Assembly: GCA_029204225.1 (NCBI GenBank)
Contig: CM055104.1
Coordinates: forward strand, 52,758,294 to 52,822,293
DNA from: Diphasiastrum complanatum
Lineage: Eukaryota > Streptophyta > Lycopodiopsida > Lycopodiales > Lycopodiaceae
DNA: 64,000 nt
Direction of reading: 5' to 3'
The notes beneath the pieces were generated by a model. That model searched no databases. It was not told the origin of the DNA and saw only the letters and a list, made by a program, of their open reading frames with translations. Of this stretch, positions 1 through 9,838 are shown piece after piece. The position numbers were made by a program, and so were the translations under genes. Every line of letters starts with the position of its first letter. Position 1 is the first letter of the stretch.

Positions 1-873
1 GGGTCTGGTGGCCATTCCGGATAACCTTGTTCATCAACAATTGGGTAGTTGATGCATTCCATCAGAGTATCCCAAGATAAAACTGGATCCTCATAGATTG
101 GCACAACTGGTCCCAATGTCATAGATTCCCCCAGTTCGTAATGTGGATATGACGTGCTTGCTTGATGCTCTTGTCTGTCCAGGTATTTGAAGTATGCCAT
201 AACCTGACGACTTTCCTCAATAGTCAATATCATAGATTGAGGACAAGGCTTTGTCACTGTAGGCACTAGTGCTTGCTGTACTTGAGGCCTATTTGGCCTT
301 GGATTCCCTGGATTTGGCCTTTGAAGAATGGATATACCTCGAATTGGCGTTGATTTGGAGGTCTGTTGAATTGTGGAACAATTAGAAAGTTTGGTTGAAC
401 CTTGCTCGTTGAGAGACAATCATCAACTTTAGTCTTCTCTTGGTAATTGCACTTCCTTGTTGAAGGCTGGGGGATAGCACTGTTCCTTGGATCTTGTGTT
501 GAATTGTCTTCAAGTTGCTCTGTTGACGCTAGTCCCCTTTGTAATTCATCACTAAGAATTCTTTGTAGTGATTGCGCCAAGAGATTGGTAAAATTCATTG
601 GACTTCGTCGGATGCCAATTTCTTGACTTCCTCAGTTACCATTGGCGTGATGGATTCTACCATCTCTGTCTTCTATGATGGTTTTACTTGTTTGCCCGAG
701 GGTATCTTTGCGTACTTTGGGACTTTTGCCAGATTGTCCTCTTCGTCACTTGTTTCATAACCCGGTGGCACTAAGATTTTCCTTTTATAGTACGTTTGAG
801 GTGGAAGGGCTACCCCAGGTGCATGTCGGTCTACATAGGCCAAATGCCTCCTGGCTATTTGTGAACTTCTCAT
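1..873 (-). pseudogene. GYP-A gag-like N-terminal region, broken and cut by window edge
   Basis: The minus strand reads from ATG at 873 (MRSSQIARRHLAYVDRHAPG) and stays mostly open to base 1. It lies downstream of an LTR, a tRNA-Asp primer site and a leader on the same strand, which is the gag position of a Ty3/gypsy element. The acidic stretch ETSDEEDN and a Pro/Gln-rich part near 270-400 are visible. The frame is broken by an in-frame TAG at about 673, another near 600, and a frameshift near 330, after which it continues (QSMILTIEESRQVMAYFKYL). The conserved gag core and zinc knuckles would lie to the left of the window. Assignment to gag rests on position, not on a recognised motif. Confidence 0.55.
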
Positions 874-1970
874 CAGGCAATCTTGGCATGCTCAAGGAAA
901 CTCAACAAATCTTGAAAAAAGTGCATTTTTTTGGGGTTTTGCAGACTGGTATGCACTTGTATCTCAGTCAGATTCAGCTGCTCACCAAGCTACAAGAGTT
1001 ACTTTCCAAGGAAACTCAAAAAATCTTGAAAAAAGTGCATTTTTTTGGGATTTTTTTGTAAAATTTTAGGATTTTATGAGAACAAACCCTCGCAGACTGG
1101 CATGCACTTGTATCCCAATCAGATTCAGCTGCTCACCAAGCTGCGAGAGTTACTTCCCTAGGAAACTCAAAAATTTACTGTTTGAGAAGTTTCTAGTCCA
1201 CTTTTTGCTCTTGGGAACCTTCACAGGGGCACTTTTTTTGGGATCTAACTCTTGCAGACTTCTCTGTGTCCTTGTCTCAGTGAGATGGAACTTCAAAGAG
1301 CTTTGCAAAGGTTACTTCCCAAGGAAACTCAAAAATTTGCTGTCTGAGAAGGTTCTAGGCCATTTTTTGCTCTTGGAAACCTTCACAGGGACACTTCTTT
1401 TGGGATCTAACTCTCGCAGACTTCTCTATGTCCTTGTCTCAGTGAGATGGAACTTCAGAGAGCTCTGCGAAGGTTAGTTTTGAGTTTTGATTTTTTTTTT
1501 TATTTTTACAAAGGATTTTTGAATTTTTTTGGATTTTTCTCTGTTTTTTCAAAATCTATTGGGAAGTAACCTTCACAGGCTTCTATGCAAGTCTTAGACA
1601 GTACCTTGGAGCTGCGCCCGGTCGTGCAAAGGTTAGTTCTTGCTGGTTTTTGAGAAATCAAAATCTGATGGGATTTTGGCTCTCTTTTTCCCTCCAAAAC
1701 AGATTTTGAGCTTTTTTTTTCTGATTTTTATGGATTCTATGGATTAACGAAGGGATTGGGTGCTTGGATCTGATCCTCCCACCCCACAATCTCTCCCTAC
1801 AATGCAAAAAAATCATAAAAAAACGACAAAAACTAACACCACTCACACTATTCTACCCTTAAAATTTGATTTTTTTGATGAAAAAGAATGATGAGAGAGA
1901 AGAAAGAGAGAGATAGAGGAAAAGAGGAAGAGAGTGAGAAATCTATGTGACGAAACGAGTGTGTGGCGCT
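874..1970 (-). other. GYP-A untranslated leader with repeated CTCGCAGA / GCGAGAG units
   Basis: Non-coding stretch between primer site and gag of GYP-A. On the plus strand a unit recurs at about 950-1020, 1085-1170, 1240-1340 and 1405-1475: CTCGCAGACT, then about 60 bases, then GCGAGAGTTACTTCC or a variant. The two ends are inverted copies of one motif. The same motifs fill the leader of GYP-B. Runs of T, such as 1490-1505, are also present. No coding sequence was recognised. Confidence 0.6.
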
Positions 1971-1988
1971 CCCCAGCAACGGCGCCAC
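1971..1988 (-). promoter_or_regulatory. GYP-A primer binding site, tRNA-Asp type
   Basis: Read on the minus strand this is TGGCGCCGTTGCTGGGG, complementary to the 3' end of plant tRNA-Asp with one mismatch. It lies next to the LTR end at 1990 and fixes the minus orientation of GYP-A. Confidence 0.8.
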
Positions 1989-1989
1989 T

Positions 1990-2188
1990 ATCGTGTTGTC
2001 GATGTAGCATAGGAGTCCATCGATGGGAGCGACAACCTCGCCTTCACCTGCATAGCAAGAATAGAGAGGGAGAGGAGAGAGAGGAGAAAGAGAGTGGAGA
2101 GAGGGAGAGAGAATATGCCTAGGTTGAGAAAGGCTTTGGGGGCTCGAGCGCCTACCCAAGGCTATTCTATCCCAACGTAGGGAGAGAG

Positions 2189-2280
<92 letters not shown>

Positions 2281-2770
2281 TAGAGAAACCAAGAGAGTTT
2301 TATTAGAATGAGAATGAAAGATGATGCAATACAAAGGAAATGGCTCTCTCTTATAGATTTTAGAGGTGAGGCTCCTTCACTCTCATTGGCCACTTCATTG
2401 GGGCAAGGATTCTAATCCAAGTCTTTAAAATAAGCTTAAATCTATTAGTGCTAAGAAAGCACAAGGGCACTCACATGATTAATGTGAGTTTTAAGTTGGG
2501 CCCTTTTAGCTTTTTTATTTGCAACTTGACTTAGGACCTCTAATGTCATTTTAGAGTTTTAAGCCCCTAGTCTCTTATTCCTAGGAATTACAACTTGCTA
2601 CTTGTGCTCATTGGGTTGGGCTTACACGCCAGCATGCCAGTGCCCTCGCACTTATTACCCTACTTACAATAATGTACTGTGGCGGGGCCCACTAGGTAAG
2701 CCTGGCCAACAATATTTTAAGTGGGGTGTGGGACCCACTTTTTATTATTGTATAGGAAATACCCACAATA
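1990..2770 (-). repeat. GYP-A 5' LTR
   Basis: Long terminal repeat homologous along its length to the LTRs at 9015-9817, 21425-22231 and 50326-51156. Shared blocks include the segment around 2470-2560 and the one around 2600-2700 (compare 50850-51110). The inner end (CGACAACACGATAG in sense) abuts the primer site. The outer end near 2770 resembles the TGTTGGGGGTATT start of GYP-B but reads TATTGTGGGTATT, so the exact boundary is uncertain. Confidence 0.7.
2195..2274. repeat. (GA)n microsatellite inside the GYP-A LTR
   Basis: About 80 uninterrupted bases of GA dinucleotide, flanked by impure GA-rich sequence from about 1880 to 2290. It lies where the GYP-B LTR has an impure CT-rich tract (9570-9640). 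A long open frame on the minus strand here (Ser/Leu only) is an artefact of the repeat. Confidence 0.95.
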
Positions 2771-4569
2771 CAAAGGGACCCGATGGTTCTGAACTGGGGC
2801 CGGTTCTTACAAAGGAACATATCCGCCGGTTCTACACATAAGCCGGTTTAGGGTAAGAAGTGTACCCGCCGGTCAGGGTCTTAATTAGAACCAGGTTGAT
2901 AAGTGGGTTGAGAACTGAAAATAAAAAATCGTTACCCGACCAACACTGGTCACCCAATAATAGATCTTGGATGCCAAATACGTCGATGTTTGGACATTTA
3001 TGACATCCTTTAACCAAATGAGAAATACAATTTAGCAGATAAGAAATTGTGTTGTCAAGTGCACTATATATTCTTTGACAAGGCTTGGGAAGAGCCGATA
3101 ATCTTTGAAAATTGTGTGTTTTTTAGAATGCATTAATTTTGAGTTGATTTAGAGTGCATCAAGTTAGAATGCACCTCGGAATAGGCAAGGAATACTATTT
3201 CTAATTTAGTTAGGGCCTTGGAATTGCCCTCGATATGTTGAAGTTAGTGTGAGGTGTATACCGAAGGTCAGACAAATTCTTGAAATTTTCAAAAAGACTG
3301 ACATTTTCCGCGGCATTCTCGAAGAGGGAAGAGGAGTGGGTGATGGAATCAAGGGACGGACCTGTTGCCTTTGTCCTCTCCCTTGTTTGTTGATCATTGC
3401 TCACTTTATCCTCCTTGCTCTCCTTATTCTCCTCACATTTGAGTGATCCTCTTGCTTCTCTTGCTATTGCTCTTTGCTTTCTCCTCTTGCATTTTGCTTG
3501 TTCTTCTTGCTCCTCTTGCACTTTGCTTGTTGCCCTTGCTCTTCCTCTTAGCTTACTCCTTGCAGAATCAAATGTGGAGAGGTCAAGAAAGAAAGGAAAA
3601 GTGGAAGATGGAGGCTTTTGGTTTTGTTAGATGCAAGGTAATCTCCTTTCTCACTTTCTCTTTCTCTAGCATCATAGTATCCATCTCAATGTGATCTCGG
3701 TTTGGTTTTATTGACACCATGTTTTCTATGCAGGCTATCCTGTGAGGCAAAGGAGTCGGTGGATCCAATTTTTTGAGAAGCAGACAGGTCGGAAAGGTCG
3801 TCGAAATAGGCGGATCTCCAATATTTACTATTCCGAAGGCTATTTCAACGCCTATTCCGAAAGGTAGTTCCAGGTGAGGGTGCTGGATGAGGGCGATGTA
3901 GATCCATAGTTGAGCTTGATGTAGATCCGATGTTCCAGACAGTTGGAATGCCTATCAGAATATACGGATCTGTTGGATTTGTCATATCAGCGCCTATTCC
4001 GATGGTTGTAGAGCTTGCTGTTTTTTGGTGGATATGATGGATTGCATACGGATGTTTGTTGCTCTTTTTCTAAAATTAATTTGTGTCAACTATTTTTTGT
4101 GATACTAAACTAAACAAACTACAATACTGGTTTTTGTTTTGCAGATTTCATTATAGCATTTCGGACAGATCATCATAGCAGCTTTAGGCAAATCATAGCA
4201 GGTACTTTCAAGGTCAGAATGGAGCTCGGAATAAATCATGCTAGTTCTAGCAGCATACCAGTGTCTATTCCGACCTCGGTTGAGATTTTTTTTTTAATCC
4301 TTCAAATGAGAATGTTATGATACATTTGTAAAGCTTGGGTGTTTTTTTTTAGAAGACTATTCAATTGTGCTGACCAGTTCCATAATTTTCCCATGAGAAT
4401 TTGTTACATGGGTTCTTGATATGAGATTGTTTTACAGTTTTTTATGTCGATTCTTGGGCTCTAACATTAACCAAGCAGCTAACTGACACAACTACTAACA
4501 GTTCCACGTACCTGTACCGTATTGTAGCAGTTTGTCTCCAATGTTTTTATTTTGTAGATCCACATTTTG
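2771..4569. other. Unassigned stretch outside GYP-A
   Basis: No recognisable protein was found. Repeated CCGGTTC/GCCGGT motifs occur at 2798-2880. A pyrimidine-rich stretch with many CTCTTGC/CTTGCT units lies at 3400-3560 and gives open frames on both strands that are low complexity. The motif CCTATTCCGA recurs at about 3830-4000. Splice-like signals occur at about 3640 (AAG/GTAATC), 3731 (TTTCTATGCAG/G) and 4144 (TTTTGCAG/A), but the sequence between them has stops in every frame. It may be a decayed gene or an unknown repeat. Confidence 0.4.
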
Positions 4570-4689
4570 TAGTGTAGAACTACATTCAACATTATTTTCA
4601 TTAGGATTCATGAAAACATATCTGTATATGTTTTAGTGTAGAACTACATTTAGCGTTCTTTTCATTAGGATTCATGAAAACATATCTGA
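4570..4689. repeat. Tandem duplication, period about 64 bp
   Basis: TAGTGTAGAACTACATT starts at 4570 and again at 4634, and both copies run on through TTCATTAGGATTCATGAAAA to CATATCTG. A local duplication at the outer border of the COP-A LTR region. Confidence 0.85.
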
Positions 4690-5773
4690 ACAATTTTGCG
4701 ACACACGACACGAAATTGTTTTGTGCCACAAAATCATTCTTGCTCCACAAACGACCAAGAAGATCAGCCAAGTACCAAGGGGTACAAGTATTTGATCAGA
4801 TATCATGACATCAGCAGAAGTACTCTAGATCGTGGCTAATCTACCACTCTTGTAATTTGTGATTAGTTGTAGATGTTTAATCTTTCTAATCTGGAAGTTA
4901 CACGACGCGACACAAAAAAGTTCGCGAACTATATACTTTCTGCTTGATGCATAATACTGTTAGACAAAAATATACAGAGTACATGTCCCACCTGTGAGCA
5001 AGACAATTTCGTAAGAGGATCAACAGACCCAGAAGTCTGCTAGTAAGCGAGACATTATTTGTGAGAGAACTGTATTTCTCTCACGCCAATGCACAGTGTG
5101 GATCTGTTGCACAATGTTTGAAAAAATCAGAAGATCAATAGATAATATTGTAGCTGTTATGCTTATTCTGAATGATGTATGATCTCGAATGACTATTTGT
5201 CTGTTACTAATCGTGTATCTGATTCACTTGTTTATTTAATTCTACACATTGATTTGATTTTGTTGAACGCTATAATAATTTATAACGTAGATCAACAGTG
5301 TTTGTCTACATTCTGGAGGATTGTAAGAATGATATAACCGGTAGTGACCGTCAATCATATCTGAATTCTACACGAACTAATTTTATTTGCAAATGCTTTC
5401 GCTTCGTCTTTCGCTTCATTTCGTTTCGTGATCACTTGGCTATAAGCGTAAATCAATTTCAGAGCTCACTTAAGTTTCGTTTCATTTTTCTTCGTTTCGT
5501 ATAGTTTCATTTCATTTCATTTTGTCTCGTCTTGTTACAAAGCCTGATTGATCTTTTTGTGAATTCTTCTCTTTCGTCTAGTATCGTTTCATTTCATTGC
5601 AGAGCTTGACTGGATCGTGAATTGTTCTCAAGCAGAAATTATTCGTGATCAGAACAGTTTTGCGAAATTGTTCGCAAATCGTTCGAGAGATTTCTATCAG
5701 TTCGTTTTCAGAATTTTAAATGGAATTTTGAATTCGCACTTTTTTTACAGCTAGAATTTTTTTTTTTCCATCA
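4690..5773 (+). repeat. COP-A 5' LTR region (left border approximate)
   Basis: The right border is set by the tRNA-Met primer site at 5775. The part at about 4740-4830 resembles the sequence downstream of the COP-F coding region (62285-62373); both contain a GATCAGATATCATGACATC-like stretch. That places this segment in a copia LTR of the COP-F kind. A tract rich in TTTCGT/TTTCAT pentamers fills 5395-5620. The left border cannot be fixed because the 3' LTR is missing. Confidence 0.5.
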
Positions 5774-5774
5774 G

Positions 5775-5787
5775 TGGTATCAGAGCC
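5775..5787 (+). promoter_or_regulatory. COP-A primer binding site, initiator tRNA-Met type
   Basis: TGGTATCAGAGCC, the usual primer site of plant copia elements, lies about 100 bases upstream of the gag ATG at 5889. Confidence 0.9.
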
Positions 5788-5888
5788 ATTTTTTTCATAG
5801 TCTGACATAGCCGAAAATCTATCAGATCTAGGAGGCTAAGCATTCCAACAAAGAACCATTAACAAATGAGAACACAAATTTAGGAGAA

Positions 5889-6004
5889 ATGGCTTCAATA
5901 AGCAATATACAATCCAAGATCTGTATAGTTCTAGATTCATCAAGATTTAACTTCCTAGCATGGATAGTAAAGACCTTGATGATACTAAAGGGAGAAGGAT
6001 TATT
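5889..6004 (+). pseudogene. COP-A gag, 5' part, split by NON-1
   Basis: A plus-strand start at 5889 reads MASISNIQSKICIVLDSSRF then NFLAWIVKTLMILKGEGLF. This fits the N-terminus of copia Gag (UBN2/DUF4219 type: a short lead followed by a W-x-V-K...L segment). The frame is interrupted at 6005 by the NON-1 LTR and resumes at 24515 after the duplicated TTATT with VDGTEE and then the ORF from 24545. Gag would package element RNA in the cytoplasm. The element is inactive because of this insertion and later truncation. Confidence 0.75.
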
Positions 6005-6836
6005 TGTGCAAAAAGTACAAAAAGGACCAAGAGTGGATCCTAATCTGATCCTCAAGAGGGATTGGTTGTCAGATTACTTGATCTATCAATCTACTTGAGA
6101 TTAAGGTCAATCTAGATCAATTCTAGACACAAAATCCTAACAAGAACAATCATTAATTGAAGGTAGGTGTACTTTCTAGTTTCACACGTGTGAAAAACTG
6201 TCTGAGTACGGAATCCAACTTGAAAATCAAGTACACATTGATAGAACCTCAAAACAATCAAAACAAATGTAGACAAATGGAGAGAATCACTCAAAATTGC
6301 TTCCAAAACCAAGATTGGTGTCTCACTCTGATTATGGCCAAATGTGGCTCTATATATACAGTAAGTGAGAGATCGTGGTACTGATCATCCCTCTGATCCC
6401 ACATGTGTGAAGGTGCTTTGTCATATGATGATTCATCATGCAAAACTGACACTTGGACAAAACCTTCTATTTTGAGCACTTTTGGTCCATTTTCCTTCTA
6501 TATGGAGATCTACTTGGAAATCTTCTAGAAGTCAAAATTTGCCTACTTCAATTTATTCCACACGTGTGAGCTATCCTCTACACATGGGATATGACACCTA
6601 ACGAAAGGATGTGGTTCATGCAATCAATAGATTGATGCCATGTGTCATATGTCTAGAAAACTAGTTTTTGGCCATTTTAGCCACTAGAACTTGAATTAAA
6701 TCATATGTACAACATATATGACTATGGTACATGACAAGTACACTAGTTTCACATGTGGGAACAGGCTCCACACATGTGTGTTTATCTATATACAAGATTT
6801 TTGGCCTCTACCAAGCTTATTTTGGCATTTTTCACA
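6005..6836 (-). repeat. NON-1 copy 1, 3' LTR
   Basis: 832 bp, ending TGTG...CACA with the inverted ends TGTGCAAAAA and TTTTTCACA. It matches 23684-24514, 37025-37857, 41540-42355 and, inverted, 62374-63183. In sense direction a TATATATA box lies at 6351-6358. A 62-codon frame recurs in all copies but lies across the promoter and is not regarded as a gene. Confidence 0.93.
6180..6780. promoter_or_regulatory. CAC(A/G)TGTG palindromes in the NON-1 LTR
   Basis: Palindromes occur at 6180-6195 (TTTCACACGTGTGAAA), 6400-6407 (CACATGTG), 6559-6568 (CACACGTGTG), 6750-6757 (CACATGTG) and 6769-6780 (CACACATGTGTG). CACGTG is the plant G-box, bound by bZIP and bHLH factors; CACATGTG is an E-box-like variant. 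In sense direction four lie upstream of the TATA box at 6351-6358 and one downstream. The set is largely kept in the other LTR copies. A role in induced transcription of the element is inferred. Confidence 0.5.
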
Positions 6837-6845
6837 CTCCTCCTC
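6837..6845 (-). promoter_or_regulatory. NON-1 copy 1 polypurine tract
   Basis: GAGGAGGAG in sense, directly upstream of the 3' LTR, the expected plus-strand priming site for reverse transcription. The same tract lies at 37858-37866 in copy 2. Confidence 0.75.
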
Positions 6846-6930
6846 AAAAATCTAGCTTGGTAAATCTAGCTTGATGGAAAACATGATGATCTTGAACTTG
6901 ACTCCACGGGCTGAATTGGTCTTTGCTGGT

Positions 6931-8490
6931 TCAAAAGGTGTGAAGATCAGCCAATGAGCTTGATGTTGATCTGAAATCACCATATCCATGATAGTGCTTC
7001 TTTGATGTTGACATCTTTGATGAGCTTTGCACCATCCTACCACCTCCAAAATTGATTCCTTCCAAATTTTCATGTAGATGCTTGACCTTGAGGCTTGCTC
7101 CTTCTTCATTTGCATGCTCCTTCATGAGAAAATAAAGATTTCTTCTTGATTTATTAGGATCACAAAGATCTACCATCATGTTACCACGATCTAGAGAATT
7201 AGACTCATCCAAATTGGCAAGACTATGCATGCTATAATAACAAATTGTTTGCATCATATCTTCATGCCTGTTTACCATGCTAATCTCAGGTCCAATGAGG
7301 CTAAATACTTCATTATGGAGATAAGTGTCTTTAGAAGATGATTCACTTACTCTCATAAAGAGTTTACAATTTGTCTCAATACAAATTTTCAAACTATGAG
7401 TGAACAAATCACTTTTGCTCTTACATGACTCAAGAGCATACATTTGATGAAATAACCATTTGCTTTCTAATTGATTTAAAATAAATTTCAACCTTTTAGG
7501 AACATCATCTATGTTCTCAAGAGAGACTTCATACTCAACTAGTATTAGTATGGCTTTACTCCTATTTTGAGATGCAATGATCTCACTAAAGCAAATTGAT
7601 TTATCAAATGACATAAGAGAAGTAAGTATGAGATGTATACCACATGAGATATGCTCCTCTTTCCCTTGAAATGTGAGCCACATGGGTTTAACCATGTTTC
7701 TTGAGTTTCTTTTTGAAATCACAATTTGAGAAGGTCTCTCCTCCTCAATCCTTGGCACACTTGAACCTTGAGATGACTCCTTAAGATCCTCTTCATGATG
7801 CTCCTTCTTGATGGAAATCCGAGACCTCCATGTCTCATAATGATCACAACAAGTATGACCATTCAATATGCACTTCCTATGATTATCAAGATTACTTATG
7901 CTAGAAACATAAGTCCAAATATCACCACAACTTGGCATGATTTTTCCAATATTGAAATCAAAAGGTATCTCCATCTTAATAAGGCTAACTACTTGCTTAC
8001 GGATATAAGTGTCCACTTTGGATGCTTCACTTATTCTCATAAGAAGTTTACAACTTGCCTTTAAGATTGAAAACTTAAAATTTTCATCTTTATGAATGAA
8101 CACATCATTCATGATCTTATTGAAACTAAAAGAATTTACATTATGAAGACATTTCCATTTCCTTGACTTCATAACTAATGTAAGCTTACAAGGAAAACAT
8201 GCTTTGCTATGTTTTAAGGCATCACACTCAACTAGTATTGCCTTAAGCCACCTTTGAGATACAAAAATCCCTTCAAAGCAAAATAGGTCTTCATAAGTTG
8301 ACATGAGAGCATAAATGAAACTATTTTCATTTTGTGACTGATGCTCCTTATTCTTGATTGATTTCTCTTGGATCATAACAATAAGTTTGAACTTATCTAA
8401 AGTTCCAAGCGAATACTTTCCAAGGACATAAAATAAATCCAAGTTACTTTCATGAAAGTGATATCTATCTTTGCATCTTGAACCAAACAA
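6931..8490 (-). CDS. NON-1 519-residue protein with a duplicated module, function unknown
   Basis: An open frame of 519 codons in AT-rich DNA, on the strand set by the LTRs. No known domain was recognised. Two related modules of about 150 residues are visible: residues about 57-210 (CKLLMRISEASKVDTYI near 145) and about 285-430 (CKLFMRVSESSSKDTYL near 372). Each begins with a C-F-x-E...SQ...KAIL pattern and ends at NLD. They are joined by a charged linker (EEDLKESSQGSS, PRIEEERPSQ) followed by a WLTFQGKEEH segment. A third, more diverged module lies in COP-C at about 29700-30180. The first ATG is taken as start, but the frame overlaps the upstream knuckle frame by 94 bases, so a frameshift join is possible. 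Copy 2 carries the same reading split by frameshifts (37998-39174). Confidence 0.55.
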   Translation of the reverse strand: MFGSRCKDRYHFHESNLDLFYVLGKYSLGTLDKFKLIVMIQEKSIKNKEHQSQNENSFIYALMSTYEDLFCFEGIFVSQRWLKAILVECDALKHSKACFPCKLTLVMKSRKWKCLHNVNSFSFNKIMNDVFIHKDENFKFSILKASCKLLMRISEASKVDTYIRKQVVSLIKMEIPFDFNIGKIMPSCGDIWTYVSSISNLDNHRKCILNGHTCCDHYETWRSRISIKKEHHEEDLKESSQGSSVPRIEEERPSQIVISKRNSRNMVKPMWLTFQGKEEHISCGIHLILTSLMSFDKSICFSEIIASQNRSKAILILVEYEVSLENIDDVPKRLKFILNQLESKWLFHQMYALESCKSKSDLFTHSLKICIETNCKLFMRVSESSSKDTYLHNEVFSLIGPEISMVNRHEDMMQTICYYSMHSLANLDESNSLDRGNMMVDLCDPNKSRRNLYFLMKEHANEEGASLKVKHLHENLEGINFGGGRMVQSSSKMSTSKKHYHGYGDFRSTSSSLADLHTF

Positions 8491-8888
8491 TGCACTTCCA
8501 AATGAAAAATTTCAAAAGATTTGGCATGTGTTGTGATGGACTCTTGAAGACAAATCTTGCAAGTCCTTGTGAGACTCCAAGCCTCATTCACCTTTTCACA
8601 AAGGAAACACCTTTCCTTGGACTTGTCCTTCTTGTATTTGCATTTCAAACTTGAAGCTCCATCCTTGTCCTCAGCCCCCTTGCTTTGGTTCTTCTTGGAT
8701 GGATTGGTCTTCTTTTTGTAGCATCTTGAGGAAAAATATCCTTCCTTGCCACAAAGGTTGCACTTAGGATCCTTTCTTTCATTCAATAGGATGTCACCTA
8801 TTGATGCCATGTGAATAAAAACCTGTGATACGATTCTACAAATGTAATTTGTGACTTTCAAGAGACTAGATTTGAGCATCTTCAACAA
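8397..8888 (-). CDS. NON-1 zinc-knuckle-like protein
   Basis: 163 codons. A gag-like knuckle CNLCGKEGYFSSRC lies near residues 42-55, with Tyr where the CCHC motif has His; copy 2 has the same Tyr. It is followed by a Lys/Ser-rich stretch and by a second cysteine cluster, CX2C-12-CX2C with histidines after it (CFLCEKV...CKICLQ). The internal ATG at residue 27 (MASIGDILL) is an alternative start. By position it is the remnant of a copia-type Gag C-terminus that could bind nucleic acid. Its 3' end overlaps the 519-residue frame in another phase. Confidence 0.5.
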   Translation of the reverse strand: MLKMLKSSLLKVTNYICRIVSQVFIHMASIGDILLNERKDPKCNLCGKEGYFSSRCYKKKTNPSKKNQSKGAEDKDGASSLKCKYKKDKSKERCFLCEKVNEAWSLTRTCKICLQESITTHAKSFEIFHLEVHCLVQDAKIDITFMKVTWIYFMSLESIRLEL

Positions 8889-9014
8889 TCTAGAAGGATC
8901 TACAAAAGATCTAGCTCACAAACCTAAGAATCAATCTTCACAGTAATGACTAGTCACTTGGAAACTTTGCTTTGATCACTAAGACAAAAGCACACAATCT
9001 TTGAATCAAATCAC

Positions 9015-9817
9015 TGTTGGGGGTATTCTCAACAAAGTGAAAATAAATAAAATCCTCCAATAAAATGTGTTGCAAGGGCATGGCATCCTGCGTGTATAAG
9101 CATAGGGCCCAATGAGCACGCAATTGAAGTTGTAAATAAAATAAACTTGACTTGGGCCTTGTAATTAAAATAAAACTAGAGGCCCAATGTCATTTTTAAA
9201 CTTAGAGATCACCTTTTAGAGTTGGGTCCAAATTGGAACTCACATGAATCTTGTGATTTCTAATGTACTTTTTTTGGACTGGATCAAGTTGGGTCCAAGA
9301 TGAATGGCTAGGATCATTGTGAATATTAGCCAATAAGATTGAGGGGCAAGGGCCTTCCCCATTTTATAAAAAGGCACCATTTGTACACTATTTCCATGCT
9401 TAATGAGAAGGAGGAAACTCTACCATTTTTGGAAGAGAAGCATCCTCATTTGCTATTCACTACTTGCTATTGCTCTTGGTTGTGTTTTCTATTGCTTTCT
9501 ATTTCCATGTTTTATTGTTTGCCATAGTGAATGTTTTTTCATTAGCAAGCATAAGGAGCATTTGAGCTAACCTCCACCCTCACTCTCTTTCTCTCTCTTT
9601 CTCTTCTCTTCTCAATCTCTTCTTCTCCATCTCTTCCCTTCAACCAAAACTATGATGAATGTTAGTGTAGAGGAGTAGTGTAGTGGTGAGTAGAGTTAAG
9701 GGAGAAAGTAGGAAATTAACTAAAAGTAGCATCTATGCATAGTTGGGCAACTATCTAGTGATCTAACCTTTGTTGACAGGCGGAAGGGCTATACTACAAA
9801 ATATCCTCAACACTATA
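9015..9817 (+). repeat. GYP-B 5' LTR
   Basis: 803 bp starting TGTTGGGGGTATTCTC and ending CAACACTATA; the 3' copy ends CAACACTACA, so the terminal CA has become TA here. A TATA box lies at 9364-9372. A CT-rich tract lies at 9570-9640, where other family LTRs carry a GA/CT microsatellite. Preceded by ATCAC. Confidence 0.93.
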
Positions 9818-9818
9818 G

Positions 9819-9838
9819 TGGCGCCGATGCCGCGGATA
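9819..9838 (+). promoter_or_regulatory. GYP-B primer binding site, tRNA-Asp type
   Basis: TGGCGCCGATGCCGCGGAT, one base after the LTR. It matches the complement of the tRNA-Asp 3' end (TGGCGCCGTTGCCGGGGAT) with two mismatches. Confidence 0.85.

Noticed and set aside
1848-2393. Minus-strand open frame of 181 codons rich in Ser and Leu
   Set aside because: It is the translation of a GA/CT microsatellite and flanking LTR sequence.
3397-3694. Overlapping open frames on both strands
   Set aside because: Low-complexity CTCTTGC-rich DNA; the proteins are runs of Leu/Ser/Cys or Glu/Lys.
6291-6479. A 62-codon minus-strand frame recurring in every NON-1 LTR
   Set aside because: It spans the LTR promoter, and recurrence follows from repeat identity; no independent evidence for coding.
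9339-9527. A 62-codon frame present in both GYP-B LTRs (again at 21753-21941)
   Set aside because: It overlaps the TATA box and transcription start region of the LTR; conservation is explained by the LTRs being copies of each other.
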